From positions 1 to 41,925 of the forward strand of contig NZ_ANNV01000020.1 of the NCBI RefSeq assembly GCF_000346755.1: a DNA stretch of 41,925 nucleotides, read 5' to 3'. Of the stretch, positions 17,526 to 25,729 are shown one piece after another; position 1 is the stretch's first letter, and each line of letters begins with the position of its first letter. Position numbers and translations under genes: made by a program. Source of the stretch: Pseudomonas sp. CBZ-4. Lineage in GTDB: Bacteria > Pseudomonadota > Gammaproteobacteria > Pseudomonadales > Pseudomonadaceae. The notes below the pieces were generated by a model that had not been told where the DNA came from, searched no databases, and saw only the letters and a program-made list of their open reading frames with translations.

Positions 17526-18047
17526 ATGCTGCAACTGATCCTCGGCGGCGCCCGTTCAGGCAAGAGCCGCCTCGCCGAAAAACTCGCCAGCGACAGCGCG
17601 CTGCCGGTCATCTACATCGCCACCAGCCAACCCCTGGACGGCGAGATGAACGAGCGCGTGGCCCTGCATCGCCAGCGCCGCCCCGAGCACTGGGGCCTGA
17701 TCGAAGAGCCCATCGAACTGGCTCGCGTGCTGCGGGAAAACGCCGCCGTCGACGTCTGCCTGCTAGTGGACTGCCTGACCCTGTGGCTGACCAACCTGCT
17801 GATGCTCGAAGACCCGCAGCGCCTGGCCTGCGAGCGCGATCAACTGCTGGAAACCCTGGCCACGCTGCCGGGTGAAATCATTTTTGTCAGCAACGAGACC
17901 GGAATGGGTGTCGTGCCGCTGGGCGAATTGACTCGCCGCTATGTGGATGAAGCCGGTTGGCTGCATCAAGCCTTGGCCGAGCGTTGTCAGCGTGTTGTCC
18001 TGACGGTTGCCGGCCTGCCCCTGACTTTGAAAGGACCTGCGTTATGA
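17526..18047 (+). CDS. cobU: Adenosylcobinamide kinase / guanylyltransferase CobU (CobP)
   Basis: A 173-residue bifunctional enzyme that phosphorylates adenosylcobinamide and then activates it with GTP to AdoCbi-GDP. The P-loop [15 protein letters not shown] starts at residue 6. The guanylylated His is in [12 protein letters not shown] (about residue 43–45). [15 protein letters not shown] is the Walker B-like strand, and [18 protein letters not shown] is a conserved nucleotide contact. AAAGG lies 10 nt before the ATG. It is the first gene downstream of the REP pair and shares ATGA with cobT. Confidence 0.95.
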   Translation: MLQLILGGARSGKSRLAEKLASDSALPVIYIATSQPLDGEMNERVALHRQRRPEHWGLIEEPIELARVLRENAAVDVCLLVDCLTLWLTNLLMLEDPQRLACERDQLLETLATLPGEIIFVSNETGMGVVPLGELTRRYVDEAGWLHQALAERCQRVVLTVAGLPLTLKGPAL

Positions 18048-19099
18048 CTGACACCTGGTGGCTCAACCCTTGTAAGGCAATCGACGCGAATGCGTACGAA
18101 CAGGCGCTGGCACGCCAGCAGCAACTGACCAAGCCCGCCGGCTCGCTCGGCCAGCTGGAGGCGTTGGCGGTACAGTTGGCGGGTTTGCAAGGCCAGGTCA
18201 AACCCTCGGTGGAGCAGCTGTGGATCGCGATCTTTGCTGGCGACCACGGTGTGGTGGCGGAGGGTGTGTCGGCGTTTCCCCAGGAAGTGACCGCGCAGAT
18301 GCTGCATAACTTTGTCAGCGGGGGCGCGGCAATCAGCGTGTTGGCGCGGCAGTTGAACGCGCAATTGGAAGTGGTCGATCTGGGCACCGTGACGCCGACG
18401 CTGGACTTGCCTGGGGTGCGTCACCTGAATATCGGCGCGGGCACCGCCAACTTCGTCAACGGCCCGGCGATGACTGAAGCTCAGGGGCGCCTGGCCCTGC
18501 AAGCCGGTCGCGACAGTGCCTTGCGTGCATTGCAAGGCGGGGCGCAATTGTTTATCGGCGGCGAGATGGGCATCGGCAACACCACCGCCGCCAGTGCGTT
18601 GGCGTGTGCGTTGCTCGATTGCCAGGTCAGCGACCTGACCGGTCCGGGCACCGGGCTGAATGCCGAGGGCGTCAGCCACAAGGTGGCCGTGATCGAACGC
18701 GCACTGGCGTTGCATGCCGGGCAGCGGGGTGATGCGCTGCAAACCCTGTTCAACCTGGGCGGTTTTGAAATTGCCGCGCTGGTCGGCGCCTACCTGGCCT
18801 GCGCCCAGGCCGGCATCGTGGTGTTGGTGGATGGGTTTATCTGCACCGTCGCCGCGTTGGTGGCCACGCGCCTGAACCCGGCAAGTCGCGAATGGCTGGT
18901 GTTCGGCCATCGGGGCGCCGAGCCGGGTCATCGCCATGTGCTGCAAAGCCTCGACGCGCAACCGTTGCTGGAGCTTGGCTTGCGCCTGGGCGAAGGCAGT
19001 GGCGCGGCGCTGGCGGTGCCACTGTTGCGCCTGGCCTGTGCCCTGCATGGCCAGATGGCGACGTTCGCCGAAGCTGCCGTGGCAGATCGCCCGGCATGA
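18044..19099 (+). CDS. cobT: Nicotinate-nucleotide–DMB phosphoribosyltransferase CobT
   Basis: A 351-residue enzyme that activates DMB from BluB to alpha-ribazole phosphate using NaMN. Family motifs are [45 protein letters not shown], and the C-terminal [15 protein letters not shown] carrying the catalytic Glu. Start 18044 was chosen because ATGA overlaps the cobU stop; the longer open frame to 17957 is cobU read in another frame. Its product joins the AdoCbi-GDP branch at CobS. Confidence 0.95.
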   Translation: MTDTWWLNPCKAIDANAYEQALARQQQLTKPAGSLGQLEALAVQLAGLQGQVKPSVEQLWIAIFAGDHGVVAEGVSAFPQEVTAQMLHNFVSGGAAISVLARQLNAQLEVVDLGTVTPTLDLPGVRHLNIGAGTANFVNGPAMTEAQGRLALQAGRDSALRALQGGAQLFIGGEMGIGNTTAASALACALLDCQVSDLTGPGTGLNAEGVSHKVAVIERALALHAGQRGDALQTLFNLGGFEIAALVGAYLACAQAGIVVLVDGFICTVAALVATRLNPASREWLVFGHRGAEPGHRHVLQSLDAQPLLELGLRLGEGSGAALAVPLLRLACALHGQMATFAEAAVADRPA

Positions 19100-19671
19100 C
19101 CTTGCACCTGGACCTGCTGCGCCACGGCGAAACCGAGCTGGGCGGCGGCCTGCGCGGCAGCCTGGACGACGCGCTGACTGCCAAGGGCTGGGCGCAGATG
19201 CGCGCCGCCGTGGTGGCGCAGGGGCTGTGGGATCGTGTGGTCAGCTCGCCGTTGCAGCGTTGTGCGCGGTTTGCCGACGAGTTGGGTACGCAGCTTGCGG
19301 TGCCGGTGAGCCTGGAGAAGGATCTGCAAGAGCTGCATTTTGGCGCTTGGGAAGGGCAGAGCGCGGCGGCGCTGATGGAGACCGACGCCGAAGCGCTCGG
19401 CTTGTTCTGGGCCGATCCTTACAGCTTCACCCCGCCTCAGGGCGAGGCGGTAAGCGACTTTTCCGACCGTGTGCTTGGCGCCGTCGCACGCTTGCATCAG
19501 GCCTATGCCGGTGAGCGCGTGTTGTTGGTCAGCCATGGCGGCGTCATGCGCCTGCTGCTGGCGCGGGCGCGCGGGTTGCCCCGGGAGCAGCTGCTGAATG
19601 TCGAAGTCGGCCACGGCGCGCTGTTCAGCCTGCACGTCGCGGCTGACGGCGTGTTGAAGGAAGGAGTCTGA
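19096..19671 (+). CDS. cobC: Alpha-ribazole phosphatase-like histidine phosphatase (CobC of Salmonella)
   Basis: A 191-residue branch-1 histidine phosphatase. The phosphorylated His is in [11 protein letters not shown] (residues 6–16), the second catalytic His is in [14 protein letters not shown], and the acid residue is in [13 protein letters not shown]. The position between cobT and cobS supports dephosphorylation of alpha-ribazole phosphate or adenosylcobalamin phosphate. The sequence alone would only say phosphoglycerate-mutase-like. ATGA overlaps the cobT stop; the long upstream frame is a shadow of cobT. Confidence 0.88.
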   Translation: MTLHLDLLRHGETELGGGLRGSLDDALTAKGWAQMRAAVVAQGLWDRVVSSPLQRCARFADELGTQLAVPVSLEKDLQELHFGAWEGQSAAALMETDAEALGLFWADPYSFTPPQGEAVSDFSDRVLGAVARLHQAYAGERVLLVSHGGVMRLLLARARGLPREQLLNVEVGHGALFSLHVAADGVLKEGV

Positions 19672-19673
19672 CG

Positions 19674-20402
19674 ATGCTGCCGTTCTGGATCGCCCTGCAA
19701 TTTCTCAGCAGCTTGCCGATTCGCCTGCCGGGTATGCCGCAGCCGCAGGAATTGGGGCGCTCGTTGCTGTTTTATCCGCTGGTCGGCTTGCTGTTCGGTG
19801 GGCTGCTGTGGGGTTTGAATGCGCTGTTGCTGGGCGCGCCTTTGCTGTTGCACGCCGCGCTGCTGTTGACGGCCTGGGTGCTGCTCAGTGGTGGCCTGCA
19901 CCTGGACGGCCTGGCCGACAGTGCCGACGCCTGGCTCGGCGGCTTTGGCGACCGCGAGCGCACCCTCACCATCATGAAGGACCCGCGCAGCGGACCGATT
20001 GCCGTAGTCACTCTGGGCTTGGTGCTGCTGCTCAAGTTCACCGCGCTGGTGGCGTTGATCGAACAACACAACGCTGCTGCGCTGATCCTCGCGCCATTGA
20101 TCGGCCGGGCGTCGATGCTGGCGCTGTTTCTGACCACGCGCTACGTGCGCGCAGGTGGATTGGGGCAGGCATTGTCGGATCATTTACCCCGAGTTGTCGG
20201 CCAACAGGTGCTGATCCTCAGCGGCCTCGCGTGCCTGCTGATCGGCGGTTTCAGCGGCGGCATTGCGGTGCTGCTCGCGGCACTGTGCTTTGTCGGCTTG
20301 CGCCACCTGATGGTCAAACGCCTGGGGGGCACCACGGGCGATACCGCCGGTGCCTTGCTGGAACTGCTGGAAGTCGCGGTTTTGGTCGGCTTGGCGCTGT
20401 AA
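19674..20402 (+). CDS. cobS: Adenosylcobinamide-GDP ribazoletransferase CobS (CobV)
   Basis: A 242-residue membrane protein that condenses AdoCbi-GDP with alpha-ribazole (phosphate), the last assembly step. The signature LHLDGLADSADAWLGG is followed by MKDPRSGPIAV. At least five membrane helices are evident. The C-terminal part carries GGTTGDTAGALLELLEVAVL, typical of the family. GGAG lies 8 nt before the ATG, and only 2 nt separate it from the phosphatase gene. It closes the operon. No clear terminator is visible before the MarR gene. Confidence 0.95.
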   Translation: MLPFWIALQFLSSLPIRLPGMPQPQELGRSLLFYPLVGLLFGGLLWGLNALLLGAPLLLHAALLLTAWVLLSGGLHLDGLADSADAWLGGFGDRERTLTIMKDPRSGPIAVVTLGLVLLLKFTALVALIEQHNAAALILAPLIGRASMLALFLTTRYVRAGGLGQALSDHLPRVVGQQVLILSGLACLLIGGFSGGIAVLLAALCFVGLRHLMVKRLGGTTGDTAGALLELLEVAVLVGLAL

Positions 20403-20425
20403 CACTTTCTTGCATTCTCTTAATC

Positions 20426-20441
20426 GCGGGTATATACACGT
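20426..20441. promoter_or_regulatory. Candidate MarR operator, site 1
   Basis: The sequence matches 14 of 16 bases of the perfect palindrome found upstream of the MFS gene (site 2). It ends 3 nt before the marR ATG and occupies the position where a Shine-Dalgarno would be. Binding here would block transcription of the regulator itself. The site assignment is inference from the match. Confidence 0.6.
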
Positions 20442-20444
20442 TCC

Positions 20445-20849
20445 ATGCTTGCCTCCCAATGTTTATGCACCAACCTGCGTCGCGCCGCTCGTGGCGTCAG
20501 CAGGCACTACGACGGCGCTCTCGACGGCTTCGGGATCAACGTTGCCCAGTATTCTTTGCTGTGCAACCTGCAACGTCTCGACCAACCCAGCATTTCCAGC
20601 CTGGCCGAAGCCATGGGCCTGGATCGCAGCACCCTGGGGCGCAACCTGCGGGTGTTGGAAGGCGAAGGCCTGGTGCAGTTGGTGGAAGGTGATGACCTGC
20701 GTAACCGCCTGGTGTTGTTGACCGCGGCAGGCGAGGAGCGATTGGCCGCGGCGTTACCGGCCTGGGAAGCAGCACAGCAGAAACTGATCGATCGACTCGG
20801 CGCGGAAAAACGCGAAACCTTGTTGGCCTTGCTGGACGAACTCGCCTGA
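20445..20849 (+). CDS. MarR family transcriptional regulator
   Basis: A 134-residue winged-helix regulator. The recognition region is SISSLAEAMGLDRSTLGRNLR, and the wing is GLVQLVEGDDLRNRLVLLTAAG. The N-terminal helix carries two Cys (SQCLCTNLRR), and pseudomonad relatives share this start. No ribosome binding site is visible before the ATG, so the mRNA could be leaderless or the start could be weak. The adjacent MFS gene, 54 nt downstream and preceded by the same palindrome, is the likely target. The two form a regulator–transporter pair. The inducing ligand cannot be inferred. Confidence 0.9.
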   Translation: MLASQCLCTNLRRAARGVSRHYDGALDGFGINVAQYSLLCNLQRLDQPSISSLAEAMGLDRSTLGRNLRVLEGEGLVQLVEGDDLRNRLVLLTAAGEERLAAALPAWEAAQQKLIDRLGAEKRETLLALLDELA

Positions 20850-20871
20850 CGGCGGGTTTGTTCGAATACAA

Positions 20872-20887
20872 GCGGGTATATACCCGC
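20872..20887. promoter_or_regulatory. Candidate MarR operator, site 2
   Basis: GCGGGTATATACCCGC is a perfect 16-bp palindrome between the marR stop and the MFS start, about 17 nt before the latter. Its near-copy in front of marR supports a common regulator. Confidence 0.7.
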
Positions 20888-20903
20888 GAGCGGAGAATAA
20901 GAA

Positions 20904-22112
20904 ATGACCTCGATGTGGCGCACCAGTGGTTGGATCCTTTTAGGGAGTGCGCTGATCCTGGCGTTGTCCTTGGGCGTACGGCATGGCTTCGGCCTGTTCC
21001 TGGCGCCGATGAGCGCCGAATTCGGCTGGGGCCGCGGCACGTTTGCCCTGGCGATTGCCTTGCAGAACCTGGTGTGGGGCCTGGCCCAGCCGTTTGCCGG
21101 CGCGTTGGCCGACCGTTTTGGTGCGACCAAAGTGGTGTTTGTCGGCGGGGTGCTCTACGCCGTGGGCCTGGTGCTGATGGGCTTGTCTGATTCGGCGTGG
21201 TCGTTGTCCCTCAGTGCCGGCTTGTTGATCGGTATCGGCCTGTCCGGGACCTCGTTCTCGGTGATTCTCGGCGTGGTGGGCCGTGCTGTGGCGCCGGAAA
21301 AACGCAGCATGGCCATGGGCATTGCAAGCGCCGCCGGTTCGTTTGGCCAGTTCGCCATGGTGCCGGGCACCTTGGGTTTGATCAGTTGGTTGGGCTGGTC
21401 CGCCGCCTTGCTGGCGTTGGGCCTGATGGTCGCGTTGATCTTGCCGCTGGTCGGCATGCTCAAGGACAAGCCGCTGCCGGTGATGGCCGGCCAGCAAACC
21501 CTGCGTGAAGCGTTGAAAGAAGCCTGCTCCCACTCCGGGTTCTGGCTGCTGGCGTTCGGCTTTTTCGTCTGCGGTTTCCAGGTGGTGTTTATCGGTGTAC
21601 ACCTGCCGGCTTACCTGGTGGATCAGCACTTGCCGGCGACCACCGGCACCACCGTGCTGGCGTTGATTGGCCTGTTCAATATCATCGGCACCTACACCGC
21701 CGGCTGGCTCGGCGGGCGCATGTCCAAGCCGCGCTTGTTGACGGCGTTGTACCTGTTGCGTGCGGTGGTTATCGTGTTGTTCCTGTGGGCACCGGTGACG
21801 CAGGTCAGTGCCTACCTGTTCGGCATGGCGATGGGGTTGTTGTGGCTGTCCACCGTGCCGCTGACCAACGGCACGGTGGCGACCTTATTTGGTGTACGAA
21901 ACCTGTCGATGCTCGGCGGGATTGTGTTCCTGTTCCATCAGATCGGCTCCTTCCTGGGCGGATGGCTGGGCGGGGTGGTCTATGATCGAACCGGTAACTA
22001 CGATTTGATCTGGCAGGGCGCGATTCTCTTGAGCCTGCTGGCGGCGGCCCTGAACTGGCCGGTGCGCGAGCGGCCGGTGGCACGTTTGCAGGCGCAGATG
22101 GAGGCGGCATGA
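20904..22112 (+). CDS. MFS transporter
   Basis: A 402-residue major facilitator with 12 predicted helices in two halves. The loop 2–3 motif is ALADRFGATKVVFVGG, matching the MFS pattern G-x3-D-R-x-G. The first helix starts SGWILLGSALILALSLGVRHGFGLFL, typical of the monocarboxylate/oxalate:formate antiporter-like families in pseudomonads. GGAG lies 9 nt before the ATG. It follows a MarR gene and is preceded by a palindromic operator. The substrate is unknown; position beside the cob operon is conserved in Pseudomonas but does not prove a cobalamin link. Confidence 0.9.
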   Translation: MTSMWRTSGWILLGSALILALSLGVRHGFGLFLAPMSAEFGWGRGTFALAIALQNLVWGLAQPFAGALADRFGATKVVFVGGVLYAVGLVLMGLSDSAWSLSLSAGLLIGIGLSGTSFSVILGVVGRAVAPEKRSMAMGIASAAGSFGQFAMVPGTLGLISWLGWSAALLALGLMVALILPLVGMLKDKPLPVMAGQQTLREALKEACSHSGFWLLAFGFFVCGFQVVFIGVHLPAYLVDQHLPATTGTTVLALIGLFNIIGTYTAGWLGGRMSKPRLLTALYLLRAVVIVLFLWAPVTQVSAYLFGMAMGLLWLSTVPLTNGTVATLFGVRNLSMLGGIVFLFHQIGSFLGGWLGGVVYDRTGNYDLIWQGAILLSLLAAALNWPVRERPVARLQAQMEAA

Positions 22113-22228
22113 GCATAGCGGTACGCGGGTTGTTGATCGCGGCGGGGTTGATCCTGATGGTGCTGGCCTGGATGGGCTGGCAGCACGGTGGCCTGGCATT
22201 GATGCAACTGGGCATGGCGATCTGTTAA
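22109..22228 (+). CDS. 39-residue putative membrane peptide
   Basis: The ATG shares ATGA with the MFS stop, so the frame is translationally coupled. The peptide starts MSIAVRGLLIAAG and has one hydrophobic helix of about 17 residues (LLIAAGLILMVLAWMGW), a short polar turn and a second weakly hydrophobic stretch ending MAIC. It could be an accessory peptide of the transporter or an artefact of a fortuitous frame. The overlap and hydrophobicity favour a real gene. No family is recognised. Confidence 0.5.
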   Translation: MSIAVRGLLIAAGLILMVLAWMGWQHGGLALMQLGMAIC

Positions 22229-22262
22229 GTTCGTTGCCTGAACCTATTCAAGGACACACGAC

Positions 22263-22811
22263 ATGCAGATGCGCTGGCTCGCTGTACCCGTGCTGATGGC
22301 CATTGGCAGTGCCGCGATGGCTGCCAGTTGCCCGCCGTTGCTGGAGGGCCAATTGCCCAAGCTGCGGGCCAAGGAATCCATCGACCTGTGCCAACGCTTT
22401 GCTGGCAAGCCCCTGGTGATCGTCAATACTGCGAGCTTTTGCGGGTTTGCGCCGCAATTCAAAGGGCTTGAGGCGTTGTATCAGCGTTACAAGGATCAAG
22501 GGCTGGAAGTGATTGGCGTACCGTCCGATGACTTCAAGCAGGAAGCCAAGACCGGCGAGGAGACCGCCAAGGTCTGCTACGTGAACTACGGCGTGACCTT
22601 CACCATGACCGATCCGCAGAAGGTCAAGGGGCCGGATGCGGTGCACCTGTTCAAGGTGTTGGCCGCGCAGAGCAACGCGCCGAAGTGGAATTTCTACAAG
22701 TACGTTGTAGACCGCCAAGGCAAAGTGATCGCCGATTTCTCCAGCCTGACCAAGCCGGACAGCCCGGACCTGATCGAGGCCGTGGAGAAGGCGTTGGCTT
22801 CCAAGCCCTGA
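22263..22811 (+). CDS. Periplasmic glutathione peroxidase-like protein
   Basis: A 182-residue member of the glutathione peroxidase family, a Cys-type peroxide reductase. A signal peptide covers about residues 1–20 (cleavage near AMA/AS). The peroxidatic Cys60 is in [20 protein letters not shown], which replaces the usual CGxTPQY with CGFAPQF. The Trp of the catalytic set is in [16 protein letters not shown]. An AAGGA lies 8 nt before the ATG. Export suggests that thioredoxin-like or periplasmic donors reduce it rather than cytoplasmic glutathione. It is convergent with the FadL gene across a shared terminator. Confidence 0.92.
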   Translation: MQMRWLAVPVLMAIGSAAMAASCPPLLEGQLPKLRAKESIDLCQRFAGKPLVIVNTASFCGFAPQFKGLEALYQRYKDQGLEVIGVPSDDFKQEAKTGEETAKVCYVNYGVTFTMTDPQKVKGPDAVHLFKVLAAQSNAPKWNFYKYVVDRQGKVIADFSSLTKPDSPDLIEAVEKALASKP

Positions 22812-22823
22812 TCGCCGGCCACT

Positions 22824-22865
22824 AAAAAGCCCCGCCTCCTTTGCAGGAGAGCGGGGCTTTTTTAC
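22824..22865. terminator. Bidirectional terminator between gpx and fadL-like
   Basis: AAAAAGCCCCGC and GCGGGGCTTTTTT enclose an inner stem CTCCT/AGGAG. A-runs and T-runs on both sides allow use by both convergent genes. Confidence 0.92.
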
Positions 22866-22876
22866 ACCGGTCTGAA

Positions 22877-24145
22877 TCAGAAGGTGTAAGTCATGCCCAG
22901 GCCGAAACCGTTGGCACTGTTTTCGTACTTGGCGCGGTAGCCCGGCGCGTCGGTGCGTGTGACCTTGATGTCTTCTTCCTGCAGGTAGGAATAAGCCAGG
23001 TCGACGGTCATGTTATCCATGACTTTGTAGCCCAGGCCGACGCTGAAGATCGTACGGTCGCCAGTCGGGATGCGCGGCGAACGGTCTTTGTTGTTGGTCG
23101 GCGACTGGTCGAAGGTCAGGCCGGTACGCAGCACAACCTGCTTGGTCAGCTGGTACGAGGTACCCACTGCGTAGGCCCAGGTGTCGTGCCAGTTTTGCGG
23201 CTCGCTGATGGTCTTGATCGCGGCAGCACCAATGCCCGATGCAGCCGTTACACCTTCGTTGTTGACGGTGATTTCTTTCAGGCGGCTCCAGCGGGTCCAG
23301 GTAGCACCGCCGTACAGTTTCCAATCGGCGGTCAGGTCTTGAGTGACCGACGCATCCCAGGATTCCGGCGTGTCGATTTTCAGCGACGCGTCGTAACGGT
23401 TGTTTCTCAGCACGGGTTGAGTCGCGGCTGGACCGCTGACGGTGGTGTGACCTTCAAGCTTGTACTTGACCTTCGAATGGTAGGTCAGGCCAACGCGGGT
23501 GGTGTCGGTGGCTTGCACCAATACGCCGACGTTGAAGCCAAGGGCGGTATCGTCACCCTTGATTTTGACGTTGGTGTCGTTGGCCAGCGGGCTGATGGTC
23601 TTGTCCGATTCCAGTACGCCGGAAATCCGGTTGATGGTCGGGCCAAAGCCGATGGACACTTTGTCGTTGAATGCATAGCTGACAGTCGGCTGGAAGGTCA
23701 TGACCTTCACTTCGCTCTTGCTGCCGAAGCCACGGCCCTGGAAGCCGCTTTCATAGTCGGTCACCAGGCCGAACGGTGCGTACACACCAAAGCCGATGGC
23801 CCACTGATCGTTGAGTTTGTTGGTGTAGAAACCAAAGGGCACGGCCGTGAAGGGAACCATGTCGCCTTTGTTGGTGCCTTTGACGCCACCGCTCGCATCT
23901 TTGATGTTGGTCGATGCATCAATGGCTGCAACGCCGCCAGTGATTTGCTGGCCATTGAGGCGCGACATACCGGCAGGGTTACCGTAGACAGTGCTTGCAT
24001 CATCGGCAGAAGAAGAGCGACCTGCGAAACCGGTACCCATCCCGCTGACGCTCTGTTCGTTGAGGGCAAAGCCGCTTGCGAACAGTTGGGAAGAGGCCAT
24101 GGCAACGGCGAGGCTAAGTGTGGTCTTGAGCATTACTTTTTTCAT
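22877..24145 (-). CDS. OmpP1/FadL family outer-membrane transporter
   Basis: A 422-residue outer-membrane beta-barrel for hydrophobic compounds such as long-chain fatty acids. The signal peptide is about residues 1–24 (TTLSLAVAMASSQLFASG). The mature N-terminus FALNEQSVSGMGTGFAGR with STVYGNPAGMSRL is the FadL hatch signature. The rest alternates beta strands, and the protein ends with an aromatic (GMTYTF), as required for barrel assembly. CGGAG lies before the ATG. It is convergent with the peroxidase gene. Confidence 0.93.
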   Translation of the reverse strand: MKKVMLKTTLSLAVAMASSQLFASGFALNEQSVSGMGTGFAGRSSSADDASTVYGNPAGMSRLNGQQITGGVAAIDASTNIKDASGGVKGTNKGDMVPFTAVPFGFYTNKLNDQWAIGFGVYAPFGLVTDYESGFQGRGFGSKSEVKVMTFQPTVSYAFNDKVSIGFGPTINRISGVLESDKTISPLANDTNVKIKGDDTALGFNVGVLVQATDTTRVGLTYHSKVKYKLEGHTTVSGPAATQPVLRNNRYDASLKIDTPESWDASVTQDLTADWKLYGGATWTRWSRLKEITVNNEGVTAASGIGAAAIKTISEPQNWHDTWAYAVGTSYQLTKQVVLRTGLTFDQSPTNNKDRSPRIPTGDRTIFSVGLGYKVMDNMTVDLAYSYLQEEDIKVTRTDAPGYRAKYENSANGFGLGMTYTF

Positions 24146-24291
24146 TATTAGAACTCCGTGGTGATCACCGCTGCGGAAAGTAACAATAATTTTAAGTTCG
24201 CGCTATAGGCTGAAATGCTGGAGATAGAGCGGTTTTGTAGGACAATCCGACCAAAATTCAGGTTTTTTGACGAACCTTGTAAATTGCCCGG

Positions 24292-24774
24292 TCAGCAAAC
24301 CACGTGATTCATGGGTGAAACACAGGTTTGCCAGGTTTGGGTGAAATCACGCAGGCGTCCTTGTGGGTGAAATATTTCTTTCCAGATACGCGCCATGGCC
24401 AGGATATCGCCAGGGGGTGGCAGTGCGGGGTGATGTTGTTCGACCAGCAGCCAGGCAATGGCGGTGGCGTAACGCAGGTTTACGGTGAGCTCAAGTTGTG
24501 GCGCGCTGAGGAAGGCGTGTTGGCTGGCCAGTCCGCGTACGAGGCTGGCGCGCTCGGGGTCCAGTGCCAGGTAGTCGTCCCACAGGGCGCGATGGCGCGG
24601 CTCGGTGATGCTGTAGAGGCCATGGCCGCGCCGGTCGTGCAGGGCCGAGCCCAGTTCTGACTGGCTGGCCGCGATGCCCAGCAGCAGGGCTTCGGCAGTC
24701 GGGTCATGGCGGCCCAGGTAGATCAACGTCGGCCGGATCACATAACGACATAATTCGCTGGCAGCGATACCCAT
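24292..24774 (-). CDS. Phage muralytic/virion-protein-like orphan, probably inactive
   Basis: A 160-residue soluble protein starting MGIAASELCRYVIRPTL. From memory of the family, its layout follows a phage protein type often annotated as structural or lysozyme-like. That type has 'RP.L..LG..SP.AE.LLLGTA..ES', then 'GL.QMEP.TH.D.W..YL', then 'NL.YATA.AR', then '.A..WK..YNT'. Here the matching pieces are RPTLIYLGRHDPTAEALLLG, AASQSELG, GLYSITEPRHRALWDDYLA, NLRYATAIAWLLVEQ and ILAMARIWKEIFHPQG. The expected catalytic Glu of the ES pair is Gln. Start 24774 has GAGG at good spacing. No other phage genes are nearby, so it looks like a domesticated or decaying remnant. Confidence 0.6.
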   Translation of the reverse strand: MGIAASELCRYVIRPTLIYLGRHDPTAEALLLGIAASQSELGSALHDRRGHGLYSITEPRHRALWDDYLALDPERASLVRGLASQHAFLSAPQLELTVNLRYATAIAWLLVEQHHPALPPPGDILAMARIWKEIFHPQGRLRDFTQTWQTCVSPMNHVVC

Positions 24775-24818
24775 ACAGGCCTCAATCCGTGACGAATAGG
24801 TCGGCGAAGCCTGAGAGC

Positions 24819-24829
24819 GGGGGGGGGGG
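24819..24829. repeat. Homopolymer tract of 11 G
   Basis: A run of 11 G (11 C on the coding strand) lies 45 nt upstream of the phage-like gene's ATG. An in-frame upstream TTG extension would be read through it as Ser-Pro-Pro-Pro-Arg. Such tracts are prone to slippage. It could alter spacing in a promoter or leader, or be a sequencing-length artefact. Confidence 0.8.
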
Positions 24830-25007
24830 CTTGGCAGCAATGGATCGGATCTCAGGCTTGCCGGAAGCGGATCATGCCGCTTGAGTTGAAGTGTAGTGTC
24901 ATATTCATGATGTAAAGGACTGTTTTTAAAACATCTTATTCATTTAGTTATATCGTTTATATCTATTCGTAATGAGCAAGAAAGCGCATTGCAGAAACTT
25001 CAGGCAA

Positions 25008-25037
25008 TAAAAAACCCTGTGTTTTAAACAGGGTTTT
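25008..25037. terminator. Terminator after the 74-residue gene
   Basis: AAAAACCCTGT and ACAGGGTTTTT form an 11-bp stem with a 7-nt loop and both A-runs and T-runs. It sits 24 nt beyond the stop of the leftward gene at 25062. Confidence 0.88.
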
Positions 25038-25061
25038 TGGTGTTTCAGCGACTCGGGTCGA

Positions 25062-25286
25062 TCAGGCAGTCAGTGCCTGACGGGTACGCTCGATCACGGC
25101 CTGCAGCGGTTCTGCGCTGGAGTATTGATCGGGGTACAGGCGTTCGCTGTGACGAGCGATGCCGTGTTCGTTGACCAGGGTGAAGCTGAAGCAGCCTTTG
25201 CGAGCAGCCATGATCAGGCAGTTCATTGGTGCAAAAGCGTTGGTGAGGGTGCGAATGGCATCCTGAGTATGGATTTGAGCGTTCAT
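25062..25286 (-). CDS. Conserved-looking small hypothetical protein, 74 residues
   Basis: The product begins MNAQIHTQDAIRTLTNAFAP and carries a central NCLIMAARKGCFSFTLVNE beta-rich segment and a C-terminal helix (QAVIERTRQALTA). It is soluble with no signal. It has normal codon use, an AGGA about 12 nt upstream, and its own strong terminator. I do not recognise a family; the tone (short helix, two strands, HGIARHSERLYPDQY) is like small stress-associated pseudomonad proteins, but that is only an impression. Function unknown. Confidence 0.65.
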   Translation of the reverse strand: MNAQIHTQDAIRTLTNAFAPMNCLIMAARKGCFSFTLVNEHGIARHSERLYPDQYSSAEPLQAVIERTRQALTA

Positions 25287-25729
25287 ATTATTGGTGTTCC
25301 TACAAATGACACGGATAAGAACCGTGCCGTATTAAAACGTTCCAGCGACGTTGATCACGATTGATCGAACGAAGAAACCGACTGGAACAAAGCAGCCAGT
25401 TTGAAGCGCTGATAAGTTAGGCGCGCTTGGGCTGGCAGGTAGGTACTTAGGAGGGCAGGCAACACAACAGGGGCAAAGGTTCTGGGCCCGGGGTGAAGAT
25501 CCTGATCAATTTGCAGGTTGGTTCGGTCAGAGTATCAAGACTTCGCGTCACCCTTTGCTTGTGCAAAGGCAGTGTCGTCGCAAGTGATACCTGGAAACCA
25601 TCGAGGTGGTCGATCCCGCGTTGTTCGGGGGAGTTGTTCGACCAGAATTGACTTTCAGCTTGGTACTAACGCCGCGGATAGTAACGGATTGAAACAAGGA
25701 AAGAAAGTGTGCCAGCCAAAAAACTTCAA
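25287..25729. other. Gene-poor stretch
   Basis: 443 nt without a supported gene. Two overlapping open frames of 78 and 114 codons cross its right part, on opposite strands. Neither has a ribosome binding site or family features, and the longer one overlaps the membrane protein gene antisense. The left end should hold the promoter of the 74-residue gene. The sequence is lower in GC than its surroundings. An unannotated small RNA is possible but I see no terminator-ended hairpin that would define one. Confidence 0.5.

Noticed and set aside
11342..20402. The cob operon as a novel gene system
   Set aside because: All ten genes are standard late cobalamin enzymes in the order usual for Pseudomonas; only the REP insertions are unusual.
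22841..24151. 436-codon frame antisense to the FadL gene
   Set aside because: Shadow frame; the opposite strand encodes a complete FadL protein with signal peptide and hatch motif.
24775..24840. N-terminal extension of the phage-like protein through the poly-C tract
   Set aside because: It would start at TTG without a ribosome binding site, whereas the ATG at 24774 has GAGG at good spacing.
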